This document shows positions 1-8,523 of a stretch of 44,971 nucleotides of DNA, in pieces. Below the pieces are notes generated by a model. The model did no database searches and had not been told where the DNA came from. It was given only the letters and a program-made list of their open reading frames with translations. Numbering within the stretch: the stretch's first letter is position 1; each line of letters begins with the position of its first letter. The DNA comes from a virus. The stretch spans positions 12,719 to 57,689 of IMG/VR virus record IMGVR_UViG_3300001460_004689. One strand, 5' to 3'. Made by a program: the position numbers and the translations under genes.

Positions 1-885
1 ATGGATTTTCGTTTTAGTAATCTTTGTAATATGAGTTGTAGAAGTTGTAGTCCTACATTTAGTACACAATGGTACGACGACTTTATGAAAAAGTTTGGCG
101 AAGTGCCCGACGATATTGCACCTCAAAAATTTATACAACTTAAAAACAAAAAAGGATTTGAGGAAGAACTTTGGCCCTACTTGGATACTGTTGAGGAAGT
201 TTACTGGGCAGGCGGTGAGCCGCTTGTAACTGATATGCATTGGAAAATTATGAACTATTGGATTGAGACCAACAGAGCTCATGAAGTAAATGTTTTGTAT
301 ACAACCAACTTTAGTCAGCTTACTTACAAAAGACAAAATGTATTAGACTTATGGAAAAAATTTAAAAGTGTAGAATGTACAGCAAGTTTAGATGGTATGG
401 GAAGTCGTGCTGAATATATTAGAAAAGGCACAGTATGGAGTGACATAGTTGCTAATAGACAACTAATGATGGAACAAACTCCTAACATTAATTTTGATAT
501 TACACCAACAGTAAGTTGTATGAACGTATATCATTTACCAGACTTTCACGAAGATTGGGTAAACAAAGGATTACTTAAAGTAGGACAAATGCGTATCAAC
601 AACTTACTAGATCCTGATTACTTTTGTATGCAAGTATTGCCTAAGACATTCAAAGATAAAATTACAGCTAAATGGGAACAGCATATTCATTGGGTTCAAA
701 ACCATCCTCAATATGATTCAGGACAAAACTTTGTTCGCAGTGCAGAAGGTATGCTTAATTTTTTACACAGCGAAGATCGCAGTGACTTATTAGAAAAAAC
801 TATTCATCAGCTTGAAGAATGGGATCCTATTAGACATGAAGATTGGCGTGTAGCAATACCTGAATTAGCAGAGGCACTAGCATGA
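1..885 (+). CDS. N-twitch radical SAM protein, 5'-truncated by window edge
   Basis: Radical SAM enzyme that would reductively cleave S-adenosylmethionine to a 5'-deoxyadenosyl radical; substrate unknown. The visible part begins at the strand that carries the cluster motif CNMSCRSC (CxxxCxxC, residues 9-16), followed by AGGEP near residue 70-74. Homologues elsewhere in this window have about 110-140 residues before this motif, holding an extra Cys-rich twitch domain, so the ATG at base 1 is almost certainly internal and the N-terminal domain lies outside the window. The stop overlaps the next start as ATGA. The radical SAM assignment is firm; the twitch assignment rests on similarity of the core and C-terminal part to the paralogues. 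Confidence 0.85.
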   Translation: MDFRFSNLCNMSCRSCSPTFSTQWYDDFMKKFGEVPDDIAPQKFIQLKNKKGFEEELWPYLDTVEEVYWAGGEPLVTDMHWKIMNYWIETNRAHEVNVLYTTNFSQLTYKRQNVLDLWKKFKSVECTASLDGMGSRAEYIRKGTVWSDIVANRQLMMEQTPNINFDITPTVSCMNVYHLPDFHEDWVNKGLLKVGQMRINNLLDPDYFCMQVLPKTFKDKITAKWEQHIHWVQNHPQYDSGQNFVRSAEGMLNFLHSEDRSDLLEKTIHQLEEWDPIRHEDWRVAIPELAEALA

Positions 886-2159
886 GTAAAACTTTTTGCT
901 TACATCCTTTTGTAAATTTAAACAGCAATACTGAAGGCAGTGTGAAGTTGTGTTGTAGCATTACAGAAAACATACATGCAAAAAATACCGACGGTAGCGA
1001 ATTTAATTTTGGCACCAACAGTATAGAAGAGATTTGGTATAGTGATTATATGGTAGATATAAGATCACAATTACTAAAAGGTGAAAAGCCTAAAGCGTGT
1101 GATGTATGTTGGCGTTTAGAAGATTTAGGAATACAAAGCAGTAGACAAAGTGCTTTTACTGAATACAACGATATCGGACTAAGGCGTGATAGTAGTATGC
1201 ACAGTAGACCTCCATTGCCAAACAGTTTAGAACTGAGATTGGGTAATTTTTGCAATTTAAGATGTAATAGCTGTTGGAGTCTAAGCAGTGATAGAATACA
1301 TGATGAGCGTATGAAAATATTAGATACAGATCATAGTTTACCTGGTTGGATTCGTGACGAATGGACAAAAGAAATTAACATGGCAAGTGCTAGTAACATG
1401 AATTGGTGGCAAAGTAAAGACTTTGACAATACAATACAAAAACTTGCTCCAACACTTAAAAGACTTTATTTGACTGGAGGCGAGCCAACACTTATACGGC
1501 GCAATATAGAAATAATGAATATAATACTCCGCAGTGGCAATGATGAATGTTATGTTGCACTAACAACAAACTTAACACATTGGAACAAAGATTTTTACGA
1601 TACACTTACTCAGTTTAAAAACGGAGAAGTGCAGATCAGTATAGACAGTGTGTATGATAGAAACGAATATATCAGATTCCCAACTAAATGGGATCATGTA
1701 GAAAAGAACATAAACAAACTGTGGTATAAACTTCCCCATACATGGAAAATAAAACATTATACTGTATTACAAAATTATAATTATGATGATATTCCACAAA
1801 TTTTAGATTGGGTTGTACAGTTTAAAAATAATCACAAAGAGCAAAACTTACTTTATATATGGTCTCCCATAGTGTTAGATAATCCCCCGTACTTAGATAT
1901 TCGTATAGTAGATAAACAAGTAAGACAAGAAGCCGCTGATAGACTTAAAAATTATGATCCTCAATACGATAACTTAAACTTATATTGGAATCATGGAGTA
2001 GAACAAGCAATTAAGTTATTAGAATCTGATGCAATGGAAGAAAAAAAGAGACAAAAGCTACTGAGTAGATTTAGAGAATTTAACGATACTATGGACCGCA
2101 ATAGAAATACAAACTGGATTAGTACATTTCCTAATATTGCCGCAAAGGTGTTAGTATGA
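882..2159 (+). CDS. N-terminal-twitch radical SAM protein
   Basis: 425 aa. N-terminal auxiliary Cys domain: FCLHPF (C6), LCC (C24/C25) and CDVCW (C73, C76), a layout normally seen in C-terminal SPASM/twitch domains but here placed first. The radical SAM core follows, with CNLRCNSC (C124, C128, C131) and TGGEPT. The start is the ATG of an ATGA overlap with the upstream gene, and its own stop overlaps the next start the same way, so translation is probably coupled. The core cluster binds SAM and the N-terminal one may bind a second 4Fe-4S cluster; substrate and product are unknown. Strongly paralogous in architecture to ten other genes in this window. Confidence 0.88.
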   Translation: MSKTFCLHPFVNLNSNTEGSVKLCCSITENIHAKNTDGSEFNFGTNSIEEIWYSDYMVDIRSQLLKGEKPKACDVCWRLEDLGIQSSRQSAFTEYNDIGLRRDSSMHSRPPLPNSLELRLGNFCNLRCNSCWSLSSDRIHDERMKILDTDHSLPGWIRDEWTKEINMASASNMNWWQSKDFDNTIQKLAPTLKRLYLTGGEPTLIRRNIEIMNIILRSGNDECYVALTTNLTHWNKDFYDTLTQFKNGEVQISIDSVYDRNEYIRFPTKWDHVEKNINKLWYKLPHTWKIKHYTVLQNYNYDDIPQILDWVVQFKNNHKEQNLLYIWSPIVLDNPPYLDIRIVDKQVRQEAADRLKNYDPQYDNLNLYWNHGVEQAIKLLESDAMEEKKRQKLLSRFREFNDTMDRNRNTNWISTFPNIAAKVLV

Positions 2160-3163
2160 ATCAACTAATAAAAATAGAACAAGCAGGTGATCCGTTTGTT
2201 AATATTACATGGCAAGTAAGCAACTTGTGTAACTTTCGTTGTACCTACTGTAATGAATACAACTGGAATGGCAGTAATTTAAACTTAGATGTTGAAGCTA
2301 TAAAAGCAGGATTGACCAAACTGATTGACTATGAACTTGCTAGAGGATATACAAGACTAAAAGTATTCTTTAGTGGAGGCGAACCTTGCTATTGGAAACC
2401 TCTTACTAAAGTAATGGATCATATATTAGCAAGCGGAATGAGTGAAGTCAAGTTTGCAGTAAACACAAATTTAAGCAGTAAACTAAAATGGTGGGAAAAG
2501 AATGTACACTACTTTGATGACGTAGTAGCAAGCTATCATCCAGAGTTTGTAGACAGTGATCACTATTTGGAAATATACAAATACCTAAGTGATAAAGTAA
2601 ATTACTTGTGTGGTCGTATGATGATGCATGAGCCAACATGGGATCAAGTAATAGATTTTAGCAAACGTATAAAGCAAGAGATGAAAGATGAAAACTGGCG
2701 TATTGAATACGTTCCGATATTTGAAGAACTAAGTCACACTACTCGACCATACAATTACAAAAATCCAGAACATAAAAAGTTTTTAGAAACTACAAACTTA
2801 GAACAAGATATAAAGTTTGGTGTACCTGCTAAAGCTGAAGGCATGGCAAGTGTTGAAGTATATGATGATGGATCAGTACAGCCTATTAATTGTAATAGAC
2901 TAGTAGCAGAAAGTCGCAATTACTTCAAAGGATGGAAATGTTTGATACCAATGGAAAGTATTTTTATTAACTGTGAAGGTAAAATAGATATGGGTAGTTG
3001 TGGTGTTATGCCTCAGGTAGGAAACTTGTACGATCCTAATTTACAGTTAGATTTGCCAGAAAGTGTGATATGTCCAAAAAGTCACTGTCACTGTGGTACA
3101 GACATTTATATAACAAAATACAAGGATAGAAATTATGGAACAACTAGTACAGCAATACTTTGA
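2156..3163 (+). CDS. Radical SAM protein with C-terminal Cys-rich domain
   Basis: 335 aa. The radical SAM motif CNFRCTYC is near the N-terminus (C25, C29, C32), followed by SGGEP near residue 74. There is no N-terminal twitch domain; instead Cys residues cluster at the C-terminus (INCEG, GSCG, ICPKSHCHCG), which suggests a SPASM-like auxiliary cluster in the usual position. It therefore belongs to a different subgroup from its neighbours, related in layout to the proteins at 25958-26929 and 35363-36475. Start is the ATG of an ATGA overlap. Role unknown; it sits inside a run of N-twitch paralogues and may act on the same substrate. Confidence 0.85.
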   Translation: MNQLIKIEQAGDPFVNITWQVSNLCNFRCTYCNEYNWNGSNLNLDVEAIKAGLTKLIDYELARGYTRLKVFFSGGEPCYWKPLTKVMDHILASGMSEVKFAVNTNLSSKLKWWEKNVHYFDDVVASYHPEFVDSDHYLEIYKYLSDKVNYLCGRMMMHEPTWDQVIDFSKRIKQEMKDENWRIEYVPIFEELSHTTRPYNYKNPEHKKFLETTNLEQDIKFGVPAKAEGMASVEVYDDGSVQPINCNRLVAESRNYFKGWKCLIPMESIFINCEGKIDMGSCGVMPQVGNLYDPNLQLDLPESVICPKSHCHCGTDIYITKYKDRNYGTTSTAIL

Positions 3164-3455
3164 TGCATGGAATGCAAACAGCGTAGAACAACTAAGACCT
3201 TTACTGCATGATGCAGTAACACTAACAGATTGGGAAATTAGTGAAAGTGGACTAGAAGCAGTTATCAGTGCTAATCAAAAAATATTTGATGCAGTACCAG
3301 GAATACATGTTACTGTACACGATATGGCTACAAGTACAAATCAAGTTATGGCACAAATAACAGTGCATGTCAACGAACAAGAACAATTATCAGTTATTGA
3401 CGTACTAACTATTAGTAACGACAAAATAACAAGTATCAAGGCATATAAAAAATAA
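3135..3455 (+). CDS. SnoaL/NTF2-like small protein
   Basis: 106 aa. The sequence begins with the typical helix of the NTF2-like superfamily (VQQYFDAWNANSVEQL), then LLHDAVTLTDW, and ends with strands such as DVLTISNDKITSIKAYKK. SnoaL-like proteins of this size are cone-shaped folds that bind hydrophobic or ring-shaped ligands; some are cyclases or isomerases, others only bind. No catalytic residues can be assigned from sequence alone. It overlaps the upstream radical SAM gene by 29 bp and its TAA overlaps the next ATG (TAATG), so it is embedded in the radical SAM operon and may process or bind a product. Confidence 0.75.
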   Translation: MEQLVQQYFDAWNANSVEQLRPLLHDAVTLTDWEISESGLEAVISANQKIFDAVPGIHVTVHDMATSTNQVMAQITVHVNEQEQLSVIDVLTISNDKITSIKAYKK

Positions 3456-4681
3456 TGGAAGAAGAAACCTATTGCGTATTGGCTTACAATCATTTGAGTA
3501 TTGACCCACAAGGTCAAGTACGTCCTTGTTGTAACTATAACTTTCACAAGCAAAGTTTTAGAGATACCAAATGGAAATTTAAAAGCATATGGAATAGTGA
3601 TAACCTTGCTGACTTGTTAACAGGGCAACCGCATATAGAATTAAGAAAAGACATAGAGAAAAATCACAAGCACACGTTCTGTGATAGATGTTGGGTAAGT
3701 GAACTTAATGGTGGCGAAAGCTATCGTAATATGTGGAACGATATTTTTAAATGTGGCACCAAAGATAAGTTTCAGCGTGAGATAAAAATTGAATATGTAG
3801 AATTTACACTAGGCAATAAATGTAATATACAATGTAGAATGTGTAACCCTTGGAGTAGCAGTATGTGGGCTGACGAGATTTATAAAAATCCGCAGTTAGA
3901 TTTTTGGGATACTGCACCGCATCTAAACAAAGATAAATTTGAATGGTACTACACTCCGCAGTTTGATAAAATATTTGCAGAAATACTACCCACACTTAAA
4001 CATGTAAACATGCTAGGCGGTGAGCCATTGTTTAATGCAAAATACTATGAGATACTACAACATATAATAGATAGCGGAAGATCCAAAGATATTGTAGTAC
4101 AGTTCAACAGCAATATGCTAGCAATACAATCTAAGGTATACGACTTGTGGAAGCAGTTCAAAAGCATACACATCAATATGAGTTGTGATGGCGTTGAAGG
4201 TGTAAATGAATATGTTAGATGGCCCGGCAAATGGAGCAAGTGGGAACGAAATCTTAATAGAGTATTTGAATTACAGCAAGAACTAGGAGAGGACAAACTA
4301 AGATTACAGGTACATAGTACATTGAGTAGTTTAACATGGCTTGACTTAGGTAACTTGTACAACTATACCAAAACATTACCTATAGGCCCAACACTACCTT
4401 TTCTAATACAAGTAACACAACCTGCTCAGATGGACGCAATACATTTGCCACAATCACTCAAAGACAAAGGCTATGAACAAGCTATCACAGCAATAGAAAA
4501 TGCTGATGCAGAGGATTGGGAAGTGTCAAACAATCGCAGTTTATTAGAGCATGTAATGAATACAGAGCGTGATCCGGATAAGTGGGAACAGTTTATAGTA
4601 GAAACAAATGAACTTGACAAAGTACGCAAACAAAGCATACTTTCGTTTATACCTGAATTTGAAGAATACTGGCATGAATAA
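3455..4681 (+). CDS. N-terminal-twitch radical SAM protein
   Basis: 408 aa. N-terminal Cys domain: YCVLAYNHL, RPCCNY (C24/C25), then FCDRCW and a GGESYRN stretch. Radical SAM core: CNIQCRMC (C123, C127, C130), then LGGEPLF. The start is the ATG in TAATG, directly coupled to the SnoaL-like gene. The C-terminus ends with the helix pattern seen in the paralogues (LDKVRKQSILSFIPEFEEY, compare LDRTRSTSMIEVIPEF at 27098-28279), showing common ancestry over the full length. Substrate unknown. Confidence 0.88.
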   Translation: MEEETYCVLAYNHLSIDPQGQVRPCCNYNFHKQSFRDTKWKFKSIWNSDNLADLLTGQPHIELRKDIEKNHKHTFCDRCWVSELNGGESYRNMWNDIFKCGTKDKFQREIKIEYVEFTLGNKCNIQCRMCNPWSSSMWADEIYKNPQLDFWDTAPHLNKDKFEWYYTPQFDKIFAEILPTLKHVNMLGGEPLFNAKYYEILQHIIDSGRSKDIVVQFNSNMLAIQSKVYDLWKQFKSIHINMSCDGVEGVNEYVRWPGKWSKWERNLNRVFELQQELGEDKLRLQVHSTLSSLTWLDLGNLYNYTKTLPIGPTLPFLIQVTQPAQMDAIHLPQSLKDKGYEQAITAIENADAEDWEVSNNRSLLEHVMNTERDPDKWEQFIVETNELDKVRKQSILSFIPEFEEYWHE

Positions 4682-5813
4682 CTTACATCCAATTAGTGAA
4701 TCTCAGAGACCTTTGCGTGGAACTACACTTGATCTTATTTCTCAAGGCAGTAAACATTGTCTGGTGTTGGATACACCTTTTCATTTAGCACACACTGATA
4801 TACCTTTTGATCAGGTACATTATTTTTCTAATTTAGATACTATCTATCCAGACGTATGGCAGGACATATTAGATAGAAAAACAAAACTTATATTCATGTT
4901 TACAGATTGGTGGCACACAGTAAATGTAAACGAAACTCACAATCAACCGAGTGGTAATTTAATTAGTTTAGACCTTTATAAAATTTGTTATGAACTTTGT
5001 AAACGCTACCGCATCTTAGATAACAGTGCTTTTGTAAGTCCTAGTAGTATACAATATGTAGAACAGTTTGAAGATTGGCCCATAGTAAATTACAATGAAC
5101 CATTTAATAGATACTTTGAATTCTCTCGTGACATTGAGGTGTTGTACAATACAACACCAATGCAAAAACATTTTTTATGGCTCAATAGAAGATGCAGAGA
5201 ACACAGAGTATATGCACTACATCAAGCATATAAAATAAATTTATTTGATAACTGTATATATAGTTTACACGATTTAGAAAATTTTTCTGACAAAGAATTT
5301 ATTAAGTTTCTAAGCGAGTATTTGGATCCTAAAGATATTGATCTAACGTTTAGAAAATTAAAAAAGAGATTGGATCACGGTTATAGTTCAGTTACTGATA
5401 AACAACATTTGTCTGAAATAACAGATTTAAAATACTACAGTGACCAAACTTATTTAGATATTGTTGGAGAGTTTAATTGTAGTAATCACAAAGTATTTCT
5501 GACTGAAAAAGTAAGTAGGAGTATTGTATTAGGAAAACCTTTTGTGGTGTTTGGAGATAGAGGAAGTTTACATGAACTTAGATCCTTAGGGTTTCGCACA
5601 TTTGGTGACTTTTGGGATGAACGTTATGATAAACTTAGTACATCAAAACAGCGTATAGATGCCGCACTACAAACGCTAGATTGGATAAGAAATAATATTG
5701 ATATCACACAAGGATACAGCAACGATATGATAGAAATATTAGAATATAATCGAAAGCACTATAATACAATATGGATGCAAAGTCAATCGGAGTTATTTAA
5801 AAAAATACTATGA
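4674..5813 (+). CDS. Putative glycosyltransferase (GT10/exostosin-like), phage type
   Basis: 379 aa from the ATG at 4674, which overlaps the upstream stop by 8 bp; an open frame runs further upstream but only inside the previous gene. The C-terminal half carries VFLTEKVSRSIVLGKPFVVFG, resembling the nucleotide-sugar binding segment of GT-B fucosyltransferase/exostosin-type enzymes (TEK...PV/FV.G), then a conserved-looking LRSLGFRTFGDFWDERYD. A middle segment reads FLWLNRRCREHRVYAL. Such proteins are frequent in marine phage genomes near sugar genes. It would transfer a sugar from an activated donor onto a glycan or surface protein; donor and acceptor are unknown. Family assignment is by motif resemblance only. 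Confidence 0.5.
   Translation: MNNLHPISESQRPLRGTTLDLISQGSKHCLVLDTPFHLAHTDIPFDQVHYFSNLDTIYPDVWQDILDRKTKLIFMFTDWWHTVNVNETHNQPSGNLISLDLYKICYELCKRYRILDNSAFVSPSSIQYVEQFEDWPIVNYNEPFNRYFEFSRDIEVLYNTTPMQKHFLWLNRRCREHRVYALHQAYKINLFDNCIYSLHDLENFSDKEFIKFLSEYLDPKDIDLTFRKLKKRLDHGYSSVTDKQHLSEITDLKYYSDQTYLDIVGEFNCSNHKVFLTEKVSRSIVLGKPFVVFGDRGSLHELRSLGFRTFGDFWDERYDKLSTSKQRIDAALQTLDWIRNNIDITQGYSNDMIEILEYNRKHYNTIWMQSQSELFKKIL
5138..5158 (+). other. Strong inverted repeat inside coding sequence
   Basis: GGTGTTGTA, loop CAA, TACAACACC: a perfect 9-bp stem with a 3-base loop inside the glycosyltransferase-like gene at 4674-5813. No U-run follows. It may be a processing or pausing signal or chance. Confidence 0.4.
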
Positions 5814-7339
5814 AACCACAACAAGTAATAGAACAAGTTACTGATATGGCAATATGGGAAAATGCTATATGGGTTAATGCTATGGAAAAAGTATTCTTTG
5901 TACCAATTTGGAGAAATGCTAATACAGAGTTTATGCATCTTGCAGAACAGTTTGGATACACACTAGAATACAACTTCGATCTGACAGACTATACAGGATA
6001 TGCATTTGTTAGACATCCAAATAAAAGAATAGCAGGACAAATATGGCGGGCAATGCAAAACCAAAACTACAGTTTAGAAGAATGCTTACATTTTATTAAC
6101 AGCAATGACCTAACCAGAGATCCTCACTTTAGAACACAAAAAAGTTTTTTAGATCCATATAATATAAAATATTTTATAAACTTAGACTATCTAAATCCTG
6201 TCGGACACAAACATATAGACAGTGTTATTGAACAAATGAAATTACCAAAGCAAGTTCGCAGTGCAATAGATCCAGATGCTAAAAAACAAATCGAAAAACA
6301 GTTGCACAAAAGTAGTGCAATAATAAAATACAGACCAGATATAAACTTAGTTGTGCCCAGTGTAGGTATTGTAGGAGTTGGTAATATTGGAAGTGTATTG
6401 TATGATGCTCTAACACAACACAACGTTGTTGTCAAGAGGTATGATACAAGAAATGAATATGACGGACTTGACAGTGTAAAACAATGTGATATAATATGGA
6501 TTTGTGTTGACACTCCAACTGTTGAAGGTGAAAAAGATTTTGATTACACAAACTTAAAGTCGGCACTAAGCAATTTTTCAAACAAAACAGTTATTGTTGG
6601 TTGTACAGTTAGTCCGGGTACTTGTGCTAAAATTGAAACTGATTGCAAGTTAATATACATGCCTTTTTTAATAAGTCAAGGTAATATTATGCAAGGTATA
6701 ACAACACCCGACTGTTGGTTTATAGGCGGCGAGTATGACCAAAGGATTGAAACACTAATAGAATGTATCAGTTATGCAGTACAGCATTGGGGAACATGGC
6801 AAGAAGCAGAACTAGCCAAAGCATTGTACAATGCATGGATAATACAAAAAATAAACTTTGCTAACTGGGCAGGAGATCTGGCTGACACAGTAGGTAATGC
6901 AAATGCTCATACTGTAATGCAATGGCTTGGAAAGTCAGACAAACTCATAACAAGTAATGCATACATGAAACCAGGCTGGGGCGATGGTGGACCGTGTCAC
7001 CCTAGAGATAACCTAATGATGAGTTGGGTAAGTAGAAACTTAAACTATGATCCAGCATGGAATCAACACACAACTAGACTAGCACAAGCTGAACTAATGG
7101 CAAAACGTGCAGTAGCAACTGGATTACCAGTAATTATATTAGGCAAAAGCTACAAGCCAGATGTTGATAGTACCGAAGGCAGTTATAGTTTAGTAGTTGC
7201 AGATTATATAGAAAAAATGGGCGGCACTGTTTACTATGAAGACCACTTGACAAAAGGCGATTATTGTTATATAATAGCACATGATAGATGGTACGGACAT
7301 GAGCCGTCTGAAAATAGTAAGGTGATCAATCCGTGGTAA
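5810..7339 (+). CDS. Sulfotransferase-like domain fused to UDP-glucose/GDP-mannose-type dehydrogenase
   Basis: 509 aa. Residues 184-509 form a nucleotide-sugar 6-dehydrogenase: GIVGVGNIG (NAD binding), CDIIWICVDTPT, TVSPGT and the catalytic Cys in GDGGPCHPRDN (about C395), then a C-terminal domain with LGKSYKPDVDSTEGS. This oxidises a UDP- or GDP-sugar to the uronic acid. The first ~175 residues are extra: FFVPIWRNANT (29-39) resembles the 5'-phosphosulfate loop of sulfotransferase family 2, and AFVRHPNKR (65-73) with DPHFRTQ (104-110) resembles its FVRDP..R and DPHW.PQ segments. The loop is degenerate, so sulfotransfer activity is uncertain. ATGA overlap upstream; translationally coupled to the methyltransferase downstream. 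Confidence 0.75.
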   Translation: MKPQQVIEQVTDMAIWENAIWVNAMEKVFFVPIWRNANTEFMHLAEQFGYTLEYNFDLTDYTGYAFVRHPNKRIAGQIWRAMQNQNYSLEECLHFINSNDLTRDPHFRTQKSFLDPYNIKYFINLDYLNPVGHKHIDSVIEQMKLPKQVRSAIDPDAKKQIEKQLHKSSAIIKYRPDINLVVPSVGIVGVGNIGSVLYDALTQHNVVVKRYDTRNEYDGLDSVKQCDIIWICVDTPTVEGEKDFDYTNLKSALSNFSNKTVIVGCTVSPGTCAKIETDCKLIYMPFLISQGNIMQGITTPDCWFIGGEYDQRIETLIECISYAVQHWGTWQEAELAKALYNAWIIQKINFANWAGDLADTVGNANAHTVMQWLGKSDKLITSNAYMKPGWGDGGPCHPRDNLMMSWVSRNLNYDPAWNQHTTRLAQAELMAKRAVATGLPVIILGKSYKPDVDSTEGSYSLVVADYIEKMGGTVYYEDHLTKGDYCYIIAHDRWYGHEPSENSKVINPW

Positions 7340-8523
7340 TCAATGAAGCAAAACAATGTCGTGTTTGCGGCAGAGATGTTATGGAAATCATCGACTTTGG
7401 TGAAATCTATATCAACGATTTTCCTATCGAGCCACAGAAGAATAAAGGCCAAGCGCCTATGATACTGGATCAATGTTTAAGTTGTAGTCTAGTACAAATG
7501 CGACACACAGTAGATCCGCAAGTATTATATGGAGATCACTATTGGTACGAAAGTGCATTAAATCCAAAACTAAAACAAAATCTATTAGACATCGCTGACA
7601 TTGCAAATCAGCACACACAGCCCGGTGATTGCGTACTTGACATAGGTGCAAATGATGGCACACTACTAAGTGGTGTAGAACAAGATAGAGTCCGTATAGG
7701 ATGCGAACCTGCTAGCAATCTGTGGAATAAACTATGTGAACATGCTGATGTAGTGTTGCCCACAATGTGGGATAGCTCAAAGCTACATCACAAATGCAAA
7801 GTGGTCACAGCCATTGGAATGTTTTATGATATGGACGATCCCAACGACTTTATTAAAGGTGTAGCAGATGTACTCACAGATGATGGTGTATTTATTGCAC
7901 AGCTGATGACACTAGCACCTATGCTAAAGAAAACAGATTTAGGAAATGTGTGTCACGAACATTTAGAATACTACAGTTATAGAAGCTTGGTAGAACTATA
8001 CGAACGTAATGGCTTACAAATAAATGAAGTTAAAGAGAATGACATACAAGGCGGTAGCTACCAAATATATGCAGGACTATATCATAGTGGTAGTATAACT
8101 TACTTTGAAGAGATAGCAACTATTGGATCATTTTTTGAAAAAATAAAACAACACGGAGTACTTCTTAGAGCAATTCTCAGCGATGCAAAAAAGAATGATA
8201 GTAAATGTTATGTATATGGCGCAAGTACAAAAGGTAATACTATGCTACAAATATGGAAACTAGGCGAATACTTCGAAGGAGCCGCAGAGATACATCCAGA
8301 TAAGATTGGTAGATATACAGTAGGTACTGATATTCTAATAGAGGATGAAAAAGAAGTATTACAAAAAGCAGATTTACTTTTTGTTCCAAATTTTGGATTC
8401 AAAGATATATTTGTTGAAAAATTAAAAGATTGGATACTGGATGGTGGTAGACTAGTGTTTGCAATGCCAGAAGTGGAGGTAGTACATGCGGACAATATTG
8501 ATAAGCACACCGAGAGCAGGTAG
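7333..8523 (+). CDS. NDP-sugar C-methyltransferase family protein
   Basis: 396 aa from a GTG start at 7333, chosen because the frame must include the N-terminal zinc-site cysteines CRVC (C9, C12) and CLSC (C48, C51). These are followed by a class I SAM methyltransferase core, VLDIGANDGTLL (about 101-112), the HEHLEYYS segment, and a C-terminal Rossmann-like domain with YGASTKGNT. This order (putative zinc-binding, methyltransferase, C-terminal domain) matches the TylC3-like sugar C-3-methyltransferases that make branched deoxysugars. The HEHLEYYS stretch corresponds to the active-site His-Glu-His region of that family. Overlaps the dehydrogenase by 7 bp, consistent with one sugar pathway. Confidence 0.85.
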   Translation: MVINEAKQCRVCGRDVMEIIDFGEIYINDFPIEPQKNKGQAPMILDQCLSCSLVQMRHTVDPQVLYGDHYWYESALNPKLKQNLLDIADIANQHTQPGDCVLDIGANDGTLLSGVEQDRVRIGCEPASNLWNKLCEHADVVLPTMWDSSKLHHKCKVVTAIGMFYDMDDPNDFIKGVADVLTDDGVFIAQLMTLAPMLKKTDLGNVCHEHLEYYSYRSLVELYERNGLQINEVKENDIQGGSYQIYAGLYHSGSITYFEEIATIGSFFEKIKQHGVLLRAILSDAKKNDSKCYVYGASTKGNTMLQIWKLGEYFEGAAEIHPDKIGRYTVGTDILIEDEKEVLQKADLLFVPNFGFKDIFVEKLKDWILDGGRLVFAMPEVEVVHADNIDKHTESR

